In this document: piece by piece, positions 18,901 to 27,317 of the stretch
Layout of the letters: every line of letters begins with the position of its first letter
Position numbering within the stretch: position 1 is the stretch's first letter
Source: Paenibacillus radicibacter
GTDB taxonomy: Bacteria; Bacillota; Bacilli; Paenibacillales; NBRC-103111
Assembly (NCBI RefSeq): GCF_024721995.1
Contig: NZ_JANQBC010000013.1
Span: 151,980-215,979, forward strand
Length of the DNA: 64,000 nt
Direction: 5' to 3'
The notes under the pieces: model-generated
Seen by the model: the letters and a program-made list of their open reading frames with translations, nothing else
Databases searched by the model: none
What the model was told of the DNA's origin: nothing
Made by a program: the position numbers and the translations under genes

Positions 18901-19237
18901 AGGTCTGGTCTGCGAGTGTACTAACTGAGCGCGAAGCTTGAGCAGAGTGAATTTCTGTTGTTTCTTGTTTCATCCATGGAGGATTCACAACATGCTGAAG
19001 ATTTTTAAACGGGTTCGAAGTATCCTGTGATGCACTTACATGGTTTTCGGTCGTGTCTTGACCACCTTGCTTACCTGCCGGGTCAAGTCCTTGAACCATT
19101 CTTGCAGTAGACGATAGCACATTTGCATATGTGACTTGTTCTTCAGCTGCGAACACAGGTGCCACTGAGCTGCAAAGTAAACATAGGCTTGAGAATGTTA
19201 CGGTAAACGGTTTAAGCCATTTCTTATTCGCTTGCAT
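15998..19237 (-). CDS. Secreted collagenase-like metallopeptidase, family M9, with two PKD domains and one PPC domain
   Basis: 1079 residues. A signal peptide with cleavage near VFA-AEE (about residue 30) shows export. A long helical activator region precedes the zinc site HEYTH at 516-520; Glu548 in FEEGNAELM is 28 residues on, the spacing of the third ligand in clostridial collagenases. Two PKD domains (about 786-866 and 876-952) and a C-terminal PPC domain (about 970-1072) are matrix-binding modules. I chose the ATG with AAGGGAG upstream. No sortase or S-layer anchor is seen, so it should be released. Confidence 0.92.
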   Translation of the reverse strand: MQANKKWLKPFTVTFSSLCLLCSSVAPVFAAEEQVTYANVLSSTARMVQGLDPAGKQGGQDTTENHVSASQDTSNPFKNLQHVVNPPWMKQETTEIHSAQASRSVSTLADQTYTMAYLNTLSYPALIDLISSVNWWQIPELFNYNNDTYAFYNDQNRMQALINALATKGAQYTANDDKGIPTLVEVLRSAFYLGYYNTQLNYLNNNTYKAKLFPALKAIASNSAFKFGTTKQEGVIASFGMMVGNSSVNTEIIQLSVPILVNYNQNIAQYAQDRNKSGAFYEVIKGIGYDLMWTFNNTEKAAFKKKIDPYLAEIEKLALLGNPNANNSWLINNGLYYMGYLGEYHTNPQKGNVVLTQAMSLYPYLSEQHLTAASFIDYLFGGVNANGVNINFQQLIAAGKAKYLPNTYSFDDGAYIFRTGSNVTTEKIQRLYWASKEVKAQFHRMNGSDRELELGNPDDILTVVIYNSPAEYTMNSILYGYDTNNGGMYIEGDGTFFTYERTTQESIYSLEELFRHEYTHYLQGRYAVPGPWGSGPIYQNERLTWFEEGNAELMAGATRLTNILPRKSVVSNIANTPSSSWYTANQTLHSKYGSFDFYHYSFALQYMMHGKKWDKYNNLFKALRSNNVTGYDSLISAWSNDTQFNTDYQSEIQSLVNAYPNLTTPQVADDYLLQPEAKNNSEIYSEITTATGLTNVETATHKSPYFDTFTLHGTYTGSASQGEVADWKTMNNIANGFLTTMNGYAWSGYKTLTSYFTNYRVNAAGKFEYDVVFHGKSSTANAVNQPPVSKVNGPYSGQAGQTINFSSQGSTDPDGTITSYLWDFGDGTTSTAANPTHAYQAAGNFNVKLTVTDNGGLTNVQQTTATITTVPVNQPPQANVNGPYSGKAGTAIAFSSQGSVDPDGTIASYSWNFGDGTPTNSNANPNHTYQQAGTYTVTLTVTDNKGLTNSQSVAVTVAPPDPVGDITTESEPNNSFNQANGPVAMHKLVSGTSANGSDVDIFYFDVTTAANLTITLDEFGKQGLNWLLYKDSDLQNYVSYPNVSSPDKLVGTYNAGVGRYYIYIYNFSSLQIPYTIQID

Positions 19238-19384
19238 CCTATTCTCCCTTTCGTCTTTCAGATGTGTAACTATCATCAACTTACCGCCAACTAATAGGGA
19301 GTGTAAACGCTTATTTGTTAGACAGAAATCGTCTTATTGTCCGATTATGGACATTACCTGTTTGATTTTTGACTCCAAACATAC

Positions 19385-19419
19385 AAAAAAGCCTTTACCA
19401 TCAAGGTAAAGGCTTTTTT
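19385..19419. terminator. Bidirectional terminator downstream of ilvD
   Basis: AAAAAAGCCTTTACC and GGTAAAGGCTTTTTT form a perfect stem with a four-base loop, 20 bases after the ilvD stop codon. The T-run lies on both strands. The collagenase gene starts beyond it, on the same strand as ilvD. Confidence 0.92.
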
Positions 19420-19439
19420 GTAATATTTGAAAAAAATGG

Positions 19440-21125
19440 TTAAATTTTTAAAATTCCACCCATAGACGCATTCGTTACCAATTTGGAATAACGAGCTAGG
19501 TACCCAGACTTAATTTTCGGTTCGAAACCTTTAAAGTTCGCGCGACGACGCTCCATTTCCTCATCGGAAATTTGAAGTTCAATCTTGCGATTCTCTAGGT
19601 CAAGATCGATAATGTCCCCATCTTCTACGAAAGCAAGAGGACCACCTTCTGCTGCCTCTGGAGAAATATGACCGATGGAAATACCACGGGATGCACCGGA
19701 GAAACGACCATCTGTAATGAGTCCAACCTTAGCACCTAGGCCCATACCTACGATTTGTGAAGTAGGAGCAAGCATCTCTGGCATACCAGGACCACCCTTA
19801 GGTCCTTCGTAACGAATGACCACAACGTGTCCTTCTTTTACTTTCCCGTTAGCAATGCCATAAAGTGCCTCATCTTGAGAGTCGAAGCAGATTGCTGGAC
19901 CCACATGGCGACCACCTACAGAAGCATCAACAGCTCCTACTTTAATGATCGAGCCTTCTGGTGCCAAGTTACCGAATAGAACCGCTAGACCACCACGTTC
20001 ACTATGTGGGTTATCAATTGGACGAATGACGTCCTTATTCTGAATCTCGCAACCCGCAACATTCTCACTAAGAGTCTTACCTGTTACTGTAATACGGCTG
20101 CCATCGAATGCACCTGGCTTTTTCAAAAGCTCATGGATTACTGCGCTCACGCCGCCTGCGTCGTGAACATCTTCAATGTGATAGTCGGAAGCTGGTGCAA
20201 TTTTCGCCAAATGCGGTACGCGAGAAGCAATTTCATTAATGCGCTCAATCGGATATTCAAGACCAGCTTCATGTGCAATCGCAAGCGTGTGAAGCACAGT
20301 ATTTGTCGAACCACCCATAGCCATGTCGAGTGCGAAGGCATTATCAATCGCTTCCATCGTCACGATATCACGTGGCTTGATGTCTTTTTCTATCAATTCA
20401 ATTAATTGTCTTGCTGCACGCTTCACGAACTCTTTGCGCTCTTCAGATACAGCTAGAATTGTACCATTACCAGGTAGTGCAAGACCAAGACCTTCTGCCA
20501 AACAGTTCATCGAGTTCGCTGTGAACATACCGGAGCAAGAACCGCACGTCGGACAACCAAATTGTTCAAGTTCAAGTAACGCATCATCATCGATTTTACC
20601 TGCTTGGTGCGCGCCAACGCCTTCGAATACGGAGGATAGAGAAATTGAACGACCGTCTTTCGTCTTACCTGCTTTCATGGGACCACCAGACACAAGCATT
20701 GTTGGGATGTTCACACGAAGTGCACCCATGATCATTCCCGGTGTAATCTTGTCACAGTTCGGGATACAGACCATACCATCGAACCAGTGAGCATTCACTA
20801 CCGTTTCGACAGAATCTGCAATAATCTCACGGCTTGGAAGCGAGTAACGCATACCAATGTGTCCCATCGCAATGCCATCATCGACACCAATTGTATTGAA
20901 TTCAAAAGGAACCCCACCCGCTTCGCGAATTGCTTCCTTCACAAGTTTACCGAATTCCTGCAAATGAACATGACCTGGAATAATATCAATATAGGAGTTA
21001 CATACCGCAATGAACGGTTTGCCGAAATCTTCCTCCTTCACCCCTGATGCACGCAGTAAACTGCGGTGAGGAGCACGATCAAAACCTTTTTTAATCATAT
21101 CGCTGCGCATTTTCTTGTTAGCCAT
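19440..21125 (-). CDS. ilvD: Dihydroxy-acid dehydratase
   Basis: 561 residues. It dehydrates 2,3-dihydroxy-isovalerate and its methyl homologue in valine, leucine and isoleucine biosynthesis. The iron-sulfur ligands and signatures [13 protein letters not shown] and [20 protein letters not shown] are intact, as is GRFSGASRG near the C-terminus. Of two nearby ATG codons I chose the one ten bases after AGGAGG; the other is almost on top of it. No other ilv gene is adjacent, so it is a stand-alone copy. Confidence 0.97.
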   Translation of the reverse strand: MANKKMRSDMIKKGFDRAPHRSLLRASGVKEEDFGKPFIAVCNSYIDIIPGHVHLQEFGKLVKEAIREAGGVPFEFNTIGVDDGIAMGHIGMRYSLPSREIIADSVETVVNAHWFDGMVCIPNCDKITPGMIMGALRVNIPTMLVSGGPMKAGKTKDGRSISLSSVFEGVGAHQAGKIDDDALLELEQFGCPTCGSCSGMFTANSMNCLAEGLGLALPGNGTILAVSEERKEFVKRAARQLIELIEKDIKPRDIVTMEAIDNAFALDMAMGGSTNTVLHTLAIAHEAGLEYPIERINEIASRVPHLAKIAPASDYHIEDVHDAGGVSAVIHELLKKPGAFDGSRITVTGKTLSENVAGCEIQNKDVIRPIDNPHSERGGLAVLFGNLAPEGSIIKVGAVDASVGGRHVGPAICFDSQDEALYGIANGKVKEGHVVVIRYEGPKGGPGMPEMLAPTSQIVGMGLGAKVGLITDGRFSGASRGISIGHISPEAAEGGPLAFVEDGDIIDLDLENRKIELQISDEEMERRRANFKGFEPKIKSGYLARYSKLVTNASMGGILKI

Positions 21126-21299
21126 TTGGTTCATTCCTCCTAGTATCTCTTTATTAAACTACTATAAATAATCGAATCGATTAAAAATTCTATTATTTTA
21201 ATATAGCACATTTTACATGCCTCTGACCATTACTTTAAATGATTAAAGACACACTTGATCACTCGGATCTCATGTGTCTTCCTCTTCATACTCTGATAT

Positions 21300-21935
21300 T
21301 TACTTACGCCCGAAGTCTGCTTTAATTTCGCCCCACTTTTTCGTTTCCCATTTGACGATCTTGTTTGGATACGTGTTTGTTTTGAGCCATTTAAGCGCGC
21401 GATCAACCAAGAACCATATTTCTGTTGTCGAATCATCCCGAACGAGATTTGTCGCGACTTCTTTCTTCCGTAGCCAACTAAGTGCTGTACGTGAATCCGT
21501 ATAAATCGTCTTGTTACTGCCTTGCTCTTTAAGGTAGGCTAGTCCATGCACAATCGCTAAGAACTCCCCTAAGTTGTTCGTCCCCTTCGCAATTGGACCA
21601 TAGTAGAACAAGATTTCACTTGTCTGGGTGTCTACGCCTTTATATTCAACGATACCAGGATTACCCGAGCAACCCACATCGACGGAAATGCTGTCATAAT
21701 CAATTTCAGGAACATCTTCCAAGGCTGCAGCTGCAGCTTCTTTTTTCTTATCGGAGGAGAAATTCAACGATTTTTGCCAACCACGTGTATAAGCTTCTTG
21801 TGCTTCTTTTTCCGATTCGTACGATTTATATTTAGCCTGGGGGTAATTATTCACCTGCTTCTGACACTCCGGCCATGAACGATAGATCCCAGGTTCGTGT
21901 CCGACCCATACGACATAAAATTTAGTTTTCGCCAA
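21300..21935 (-). CDS. Ribonuclease H with N-terminal viroplasmin-like domain
   Basis: 211 residues. Residues 1-55 form a viroplasmin/Caulimovirus VI-type RNA-DNA hybrid binding domain (KFYVVWVGHEPGIYRSWPEC). From about residue 70 a type 1 RNase H fold follows with Asp in SVDVGCSGNPG, Glu in NNLGEFLAIVHGL, Asp in YTDSRTALSW and a C-terminal Asp in KADFGRK. It cleaves the RNA strand of RNA-DNA hybrids. The start is TTG with AAGGTG upstream. Confidence 0.9.
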   Translation of the reverse strand: MAKTKFYVVWVGHEPGIYRSWPECQKQVNNYPQAKYKSYESEKEAQEAYTRGWQKSLNFSSDKKKEAAAAALEDVPEIDYDSISVDVGCSGNPGIVEYKGVDTQTSEILFYYGPIAKGTNNLGEFLAIVHGLAYLKEQGSNKTIYTDSRTALSWLRKKEVATNLVRDDSTTEIWFLVDRALKWLKTNTYPNKIVKWETKKWGEIKADFGRK

Positions 21936-21989
21936 ATTTCAGCACCTTCTTTCGACTATTACCTTTGGACTAGACCTACTTCTTTATCC

Positions 21990-22484
21990 CTATTCCTGCC
22001 GCTTCACTTCAGCCATTAACTCCTTAACAAGCGTCGCTGTATGGTTCAAAAGCGGTTGATAGGCTTCTCCTAATGTACATACATATTCATCAAACGCATG
22101 GGCAATCTTCATCACGTTGTGTCGATATTCAGCAAATGGGACTTCACAGCTTTCGTACTCCCGCAACGTTCCATCCGTCTTGTCTTCCACATGTGTAATA
22201 GAGATCAAATCCTCACTAAGATGCTTCACGATAAATGAGAATCCCCGGCACTCTGGATCACCGCAGCCGCATACGAAGAAGGGCATTACCCACCACATTG
22301 ACGGCTCGGCAAATCGATTCAGCTCGTTATCTTTAAGCACACTTCTAAGCATGGCAGGCATGCCTACATCTACACATAGCGGTTCATCTACGAGGATATC
22401 TTGATCCATTTGCAATCGCACATCCGCTACAATAATTTGCAGTTCTTGATTCCATGACCAATTCCCCATCGTCAGTTCAAACAT
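21990..22484 (-). CDS. Unrecognised cytoplasmic protein with a Cys-x-Cys-x4-Cys motif
   Basis: 164 residues, acidic, no signal peptide or membrane segment. The block FFVCGCGDPECRGFSF carries three cysteines in a metal-site-like arrangement, followed by a moderately charged helical C-terminus. The ATG has GGGGG upstream at six bases. I recognise no family; the compact cysteine cluster suggests metal binding, but this is inference. Confidence 0.75.
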   Translation of the reverse strand: MFELTMGNWSWNQELQIIVADVRLQMDQDILVDEPLCVDVGMPAMLRSVLKDNELNRFAEPSMWWVMPFFVCGCGDPECRGFSFIVKHLSEDLISITHVEDKTDGTLREYESCEVPFAEYRHNVMKIAHAFDEYVCTLGEAYQPLLNHTATLVKELMAEVKRQE

Positions 22485-22549
22485 GGTTAGCCCCCATACA
22501 CCTTGTTCTCTTAATTATAAGCTATAGCCTCATTTTCTCCAATAAGATG

Positions 22550-22577
22550 AAAAAAAGAGCAACCGGTAAGGGCTACT
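22550..22577 (-). terminator. Terminator of the 121-residue protein gene
   Basis: On the minus strand AGTAGCC pairs with GGTTGCT (two G-T pairs), followed by CTTTTTTT. Confidence 0.6.
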
Positions 22578-22604
22578 CCTAGGATGAACTATGAACTATG
22601 TACT

Positions 22605-22970
22605 TTACACGCTCTTTGCAAGACTTGCTAGATTGTAATTTGATTCAAATTGAACAGAAGCATATAAAGCAGATTTTTTCACTGCAAAATCAAACAAAAT
22701 CTCGCCATGTGTCCAGCTATTCTTGTATTTCAGACTATCAATTGCCATCTGCTTAAATGCTATATAGTGTGCTTCTGTTAAACCAAACTCTTGTTTACTA
22801 ATGACCCCACCTTTACTCTCCATTGGTAAATGTCTAACCCCAAACTTGCCGATTACATTGTTACGAATCTGGATGAAGACGCTGCCAGACGACATTAAAC
22901 TCAGTTCGTCCCTCACTTGTTTAAATACGATTTCTACCTGGCGTGCGAGCGGTAGTTGCTCTAATATCAA
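22605..22970 (-). CDS. Unrecognised protein, 121 residues
   Basis: Soluble protein with an N-terminal amphipathic region and the central block GVRHLPMESKGGVISKQEFGL, then a mixed alpha/beta C-terminus. It starts at TTG, with AAGGAGG about eight bases upstream, a strong translation signal. A T-run hairpin follows. It stands alone upstream of the chemoreceptor gene, divergently. I know no family match. Confidence 0.7.
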   Translation of the reverse strand: MILEQLPLARQVEIVFKQVRDELSLMSSGSVFIQIRNNVIGKFGVRHLPMESKGGVISKQEFGLTEAHYIAFKQMAIDSLKYKNSWTHGEILFDFAVKKSALYASVQFESNYNLASLAKSV

Positions 22971-23251
22971 TTCATCTCCTCCTTCATTAGGAATGTAATA
23001 TTATGTAATTCTGCCTACGTATTTTGCATTATATAGGGCTTTCAGCATGATTTCAACATATTTTTACAAAGAATCCCGAATTCCCCACGACTTCAGATCC
23101 TTGTAACTGACAGAATATAGATGAAAATTAGGTCTTCTGGTCGACTTATGTATAAAAATGTAGACCCTTGCAAGATCACAATGATATAATTTGGTCAGGA
23201 AAGTTTTTCCTATCCAGAATTTGAACTTATTAGGTAAAGGGGACTTGGATA

Positions 23252-24508
23252 ATGGGCTTCTTCTCTACATTCTCATTCAAGAAAAAGCTACAGATTGGTG
23301 TGTATGGGATGATTGGGATATCTTCTATACTCATGATTGTTCTACTTCTAATGCACGGTGCATCTGTATTCGGTTATATCATCCCGGTAGCATTACTCGC
23401 TGCCAGCTATCCATTTGTTCTCTGGTTTGAAAAGACCCTTACTGAACCAATCTCTGATATGACTCGTGTTGCCATGTCCATTGCCAAAGGCGATTTTTCC
23501 CAAAAGGCAGATGTGACTTCGAATGATGCGCTTGGGGAACTGGCCCGCTCATTTAACCAAATGACAGACAAGCTTCGCGACATTTTGAAAGAAACAAGCA
23601 GTATTACGAAGCATGTGTCCGATTCCAGCCGTGATATTTATGTGAAAAATGAACACCTCAAAGATTTAATGGAACAAGTAACATTATCGACACAAGAGCT
23701 CGCTTCAGGTGCCGGACAAATTTCCGAAGAAGTATCGACAATTTCTCAATCGACGAAAGACATTGAGACCAAAGTATCAGGTTACACTTCTTCTACGAAA
23801 GAAATGAACGATCGATCCTCTAACATGCTTACACTGGTGGAAAAAGGCCAGAACGCAGTTGTCCTTCAAGGCGAAGGAATGAAGCGTAATGTAGAGACGA
23901 CTTCACAAGTTTCCAAGACGATTCACATCCTTGCCGACCAAGCAGCTGGCATTTCCAAGATTACTAGATCCATCTCTGAGATCGCAGAACAAACCAACTT
24001 ACTATCCCTTAATGCTTCGATTGAAGCAGCGCGTGCAGGGGAACATGGTCGTGGATTTGCCGTCGTAGCTCAGCAAGTTCGTAAGCTAGCTGAAGAATCG
24101 ACATCCTTAACGAAAGAAGTATTCGGTCTTGTCACATCGATTGAAAAAGGTATCAAACAATCCCTACATAACATTCAAATTAACGAAAATGTTGTACATA
24201 AACAGACGGAACTCATTCAAGCGACCGAAAGCATTTTCTCCGAAATCGTCACATCTGTGGAATTTATTTCGAAAGAAATTGCTCAATTCGCTACTGAAAG
24301 TGACCAAATGTTCGCAAGCTCCAAACAAATCTCTGCTACCATGGAAAGCATCTCTGCCATCACTGAAGAGTCCGCAGCCGGCACGCAGCAAGTCTCTGCT
24401 TCCATGAACGAACAAATCTCTGCCGTAAGCACCATCGTCAACCAATCTGCCGAAATGACGCGTATGGTCACGAAGCTACAGCAGACGATCCAGATCTTCA
24501 AGCTTTAA
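23252..24508 (+). CDS. Methyl-accepting chemotaxis protein lacking an external sensor domain
   Basis: 418 residues. Two membrane helices (about 14-35 and 40-57) are separated by only a few residues, so there is no extracellular sensor. A HAMP domain follows ([15 protein letters not shown], about 58-112), then a long coiled coil containing the signalling hairpin [25 protein letters not shown] near residue 250. Such receptors pass signals to CheA/CheW. The ATG has AAAGGGG upstream. It may sense membrane state, or something inside the cell, or work with partners. Confidence 0.93.
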   Translation: MGFFSTFSFKKKLQIGVYGMIGISSILMIVLLLMHGASVFGYIIPVALLAASYPFVLWFEKTLTEPISDMTRVAMSIAKGDFSQKADVTSNDALGELARSFNQMTDKLRDILKETSSITKHVSDSSRDIYVKNEHLKDLMEQVTLSTQELASGAGQISEEVSTISQSTKDIETKVSGYTSSTKEMNDRSSNMLTLVEKGQNAVVLQGEGMKRNVETTSQVSKTIHILADQAAGISKITRSISEIAEQTNLLSLNASIEAARAGEHGRGFAVVAQQVRKLAEESTSLTKEVFGLVTSIEKGIKQSLHNIQINENVVHKQTELIQATESIFSEIVTSVEFISKEIAQFATESDQMFASSKQISATMESISAITEESAAGTQQVSASMNEQISAVSTIVNQSAEMTRMVTKLQQTIQIFKL

Positions 24509-24526
24509 AATAAATCTAAAATCCGG

Positions 24527-24651
24527 GTCGCTATTGAGAAAGGGAGTACCTCCAGTCGCTGTTGAAATCGTGAATTTTGAATTGGTTTAATGGTATTTTC
24601 ACGATTTCAAAGGCGAACGCTCCGCTCTTCAAGTACCCTCTTTCTACTCCG
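24527..24651 (-). repeat. Palindromic intergenic repeat, copy B
   Basis: About 125 bases in the opposite orientation to copies A and C. Inner arms GAAATCGTGAA (24564-24574) and TTCACGATTTC (24598-24608) are perfect. Outer arms AGAAAGGGAGTAC (24537-24549) and GTACCCTCTTTCT (24633-24645) pair with two mismatches. The strand complement carries GAGCGGAGCGTTCGCCTTTG. It lies just after the chemoreceptor stop codon. Confidence 0.75.
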
Positions 24652-24697
24652 CTACGCATTTTGAACATATTTCAATACTTTCATCAAGCAAAAAAAC

Positions 24698-24728
24698 AAG
24701 CGCCGGACAATTCGTCCCGGCGCTTTTC
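24698..24728 (+). terminator. Terminator of the chemoreceptor gene
   Basis: AAGCGCCGG and CCGGCGCTT pair around a short loop and are followed by TTCTC. It lies beyond repeat B, so the chemoreceptor transcript should include that repeat. Confidence 0.75.
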
Positions 24729-24760
24729 TCTATTACCAATCCTCTGCGAAAAAAATGAAA

Positions 24761-24886
24761 ACGGAGTAGAACAGGTACACTGTAGGAATGAAATGTTCGC
24801 CTTTGAAATCGTGAAGCTACCTACTAACCTAATCAAGCTTCACGATTGAGACAGCGACCGGAAGTGTACCTGTTCTACGCAGTTAC
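24761..24886 (+). repeat. Palindromic intergenic repeat, copy C
   Basis: About 126 bases in the orientation of copy A. Outer arms GTAGAACAGGTACACT (24766-24781) and AGTGTACCTGTTCTAC (24863-24878) are a perfect 16-base inverted repeat. Inner arms are GAAATCGTGAAGC and GCTTCACGATT. It shares GTTCGCCTTTGAAATCGTGAA with copy B and CAGCGACCGGAAGTG with copy A. It sits between the chemoreceptor terminator and the convergent end of pepF. Confidence 0.75.
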
Positions 24887-24896
24887 CCTTCATTTT

Positions 24897-26690
24897 TTAC
24901 TCAGCAGTCAGCTCCATGAACTCCCTAACATCCGCAACCGCCATATCCACAGCACTTTGCCAGAAGTCAGCCTGCGTCAAATCAACACCAAGGTGTTTCT
25001 GTGCCAAATCTTCTACGCTCATTGAACCTGTATCGCGAAGTAGTGCTGCATACTTATCTTCGAACGCAATACCTTCCTTCACTGCTCTTGCATAAATACC
25101 AGCAGAGAACAAGTATCCGAATGTATACGGGAAGTTGTAGAACGGTACGCCTGTGGAGTAGAAGTGTAACTTCGCTGCCCAGAAGTGTGGGTGGTAAGAC
25201 GCCAAGGAGTCTTTATATGCCACTTTCTGCGCATCCACCATTAGATCGTTCAAACGTTCAACAGATACATAGCCTTTTTCACGTTCTGCATAGAAATTCG
25301 TTTCGAAAATGAAGCGAGCATGAATATTCATGAAGAACGCGATCGAACGGCCGATTTTATCTTCCAATAACGCAATACGCTCTTCTTTGGAAGCAGCTTG
25401 CTGAACAAGTGCATCCGATACGATCATCTCTGCGAAAGTAGAAGCTGTCTCTGCTACGTTCATTGCATAACGCTGTGCCATAGCTGGCATGTCATTCATC
25501 ACGAACTGATGGTAACCGTGACCTAGTTCATGTGCAAGTGTACCTACGTTGTTGGACGTACCGCTATATGTCATGAAAATACGTGTTTCTTGCTTAAGTG
25601 GAAGGGAAGTACAGAATCCACCCGGACGCTTGCCAGCGCGATCTTCTGCTTCAATCCAAGCATTCTCGAATGCATGAACAGCGAAGTCTGCCATTTTTGG
25701 TGAGAACTTACGGAAGTTTTCTTCGATAAGCTTCGCACCTTCATCATAATTCACTTCTTTAGCACCATTCGCAAGTGGTGCTTCAACGTCAACCCAAGCT
25801 AACTTCTCTAGACCCATAAGTTTCGCTTTACGGTCTAGGTATTCTACGAATACATCCTTGTTGCGGTCGATAACATCCCACATCACTTTAAGTGTTGCTT
25901 CTGACATACGGTTAATGTCTAATGGTTCTTTATGAATGGATTCCCATCCACGCTTGCCATACACCTTCAGACGGAAGCCTGCCAGATGGTTTAGTGCATC
26001 TGCACAATAATCTTCAAGGTCTGTCCAGGAAGACTCCCATTGTTGCATAAGTGCAGTACGCTCTTCATTATTCGGCGTGTGCAGCTTGTTGTACGCTTGT
26101 CCTGCAGATAGATCGACTTGCTTGCCATTTTGCTCAACAGTCATACGGAATTTGCTTACTAGCGTGTTATAGGAATCGCTCCAACCGTGGTAGCCATCAA
26201 TGGATAACTCATTAATAAGTGCTTCAAGCTCAGGAGCTAGCTTCTCTTTCGCACGCTCACGACGCTCTGTTAACGGGAACTCAATTGCTGAGAACGGCTC
26301 TTGCTGCATAATAAGCGTCCAAGCTTGATCTGGGATCGCAAGGAACAATTGATCCAAGTATGTAAGCGTTGAAGCGTACTGTGCAGATAAGCTCTTAATT
26401 TGACCACCGAGAAGAACCGCTTTCTTATCATTCTGATTCTCAGCAGCAAGGCAACCTGCGAATGCGCCAGCTTCACGCAATTTCATTTGGATAGATTGCA
26501 TAGTCTCTACCCAACTACGAATACCGTCTACTTGATTAGCGTCCTGTGGAGCAACAGCCTGCTCAATCGTTTGTTTGAATGCTGTAATTTCTTCTTTAAG
26601 TTGACCTAGAAAGTCTTCCAAAACTTTTGAACTGCTTCCACCTGGAAAAATAGACTCCAAGTCCCATGTTTGCGGTAAAGGATGTTTCAT
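24897..26690 (-). CDS. pepF: Oligoendopeptidase F, family M3
   Basis: 597 residues, cytoplasmic zinc peptidase that degrades short peptides. The zinc site AHELGHGYHQF has its histidines at 387 and 391, and the third ligand should be in NVAETASTFAEM downstream. The N-terminus LPQTWDLESIFPGG is typical of PepF. I chose the ATG with GAGGTG six bases upstream over a GTG three codons earlier. It is transcribed alone and divergently from yycC. Confidence 0.93.
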   Translation of the reverse strand: MKHPLPQTWDLESIFPGGSSSKVLEDFLGQLKEEITAFKQTIEQAVAPQDANQVDGIRSWVETMQSIQMKLREAGAFAGCLAAENQNDKKAVLLGGQIKSLSAQYASTLTYLDQLFLAIPDQAWTLIMQQEPFSAIEFPLTERRERAKEKLAPELEALINELSIDGYHGWSDSYNTLVSKFRMTVEQNGKQVDLSAGQAYNKLHTPNNEERTALMQQWESSWTDLEDYCADALNHLAGFRLKVYGKRGWESIHKEPLDINRMSEATLKVMWDVIDRNKDVFVEYLDRKAKLMGLEKLAWVDVEAPLANGAKEVNYDEGAKLIEENFRKFSPKMADFAVHAFENAWIEAEDRAGKRPGGFCTSLPLKQETRIFMTYSGTSNNVGTLAHELGHGYHQFVMNDMPAMAQRYAMNVAETASTFAEMIVSDALVQQAASKEERIALLEDKIGRSIAFFMNIHARFIFETNFYAEREKGYVSVERLNDLMVDAQKVAYKDSLASYHPHFWAAKLHFYSTGVPFYNFPYTFGYLFSAGIYARAVKEGIAFEDKYAALLRDTGSMSVEDLAQKHLGVDLTQADFWQSAVDMAVADVREFMELTAE

Positions 26691-26867
26691 GAATGGCACC
26701 TCATTTTTCAGAATTTATAGTACAATTACCTACTATCTATTATCGGATAAACACTACCATCGGTCAATTTGTAAATGTCCACGTTGGATTTCTATTGCAA
26801 ATATGCTTTAATGATAAATGAATCCGTTGGATTTAAGTTTGAAAATATGACCTTAGGAGGTTTCACA

Positions 26868-27029
26868 ATGCAACCTTTACAAATATCCGCAGATACAGCT
26901 ATCAAGCTTGCTGCAAAAATGAAAGTACCCGTCGAACATATCATGCATATGCCAAAGCATATTTTGGTAGAAAAGCTGATGGAACTTGCCAAAGAGGAAA
27001 CGGCAGAAAAGGAAGATAACTCGCAGTGA
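26868..27029 (+). CDS. yycC: YycC family small protein
   Basis: 53 residues, MQPLQISADTAIKLAAKMKV followed by PVEHIMHMPKHILVEKLMELA, the full-length pattern of the B. subtilis YycC family. TAGGAGG lies seven bases before the ATG, which settles the start; the frame is open further upstream. The stop overlaps the next gene by four bases, so the two are translationally coupled. Function not known. Confidence 0.82.
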   Translation: MQPLQISADTAIKLAAKMKVPVEHIMHMPKHILVEKLMELAKEETAEKEDNSQ

Positions 27030-27259
27030 TCCCTTTTTCCCAAACATGGCCTTATGAAACGATTGGTAAAGATATTTATGTGATGAACTGCCCCTACTGT
27101 GATGCAAGCAATGTATTGCTTCCGCTTCAAGTATCTGAACTAGCTGTCATCCATGAAGGTAAGAAACGCTTACTCGTGTTTCCGTGCTGTCATCATAGCT
27201 TAACCATTATAGATGTCGATTCAGATTACTTGCTCACCGATAAGAAGTTACGCAGATAA
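27026..27259 (+). CDS. Unrecognised 77-residue protein with zinc-ribbon-like cysteines
   Basis: GTG start overlapping the yycC stop (GTGA). The protein has MNCPYCDASN near residue 21 and FPCCHHSL near residue 54, giving a CxxC plus CCHH set that could bind zinc. No other feature stands out. Coupling to yycC suggests joint function; no family recognised. A terminator follows directly. Confidence 0.7.
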   Translation: MIPFSQTWPYETIGKDIYVMNCPYCDASNVLLPLQVSELAVIHEGKKRLLVFPCCHHSLTIIDVDSDYLLTDKKLRR

Positions 27260-27261
27260 TG

Positions 27262-27310
27262 AAACGCCTACCCCCTGTTTTCAATAGCTGAAAACGTGAG
27301 GTAGGCGTTT
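27262..27310. terminator. Bidirectional terminator between the yycC pair and the DUF2225 gene
   Basis: AAACGCCTACC and GGTAGGCGTTT form the stem, with TTTTC...GAAAA pairing inside the loop, between convergent genes. Confidence 0.88.
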
Positions 27311-27317
27311 ATTCGTT

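Noticed and set aside
24528..24886. Repeats B and C as insertion sequences or a CRISPR array
   Set aside because: There is no transposase, no regular spacer array and no matching target-site duplication; they are short palindromic elements.
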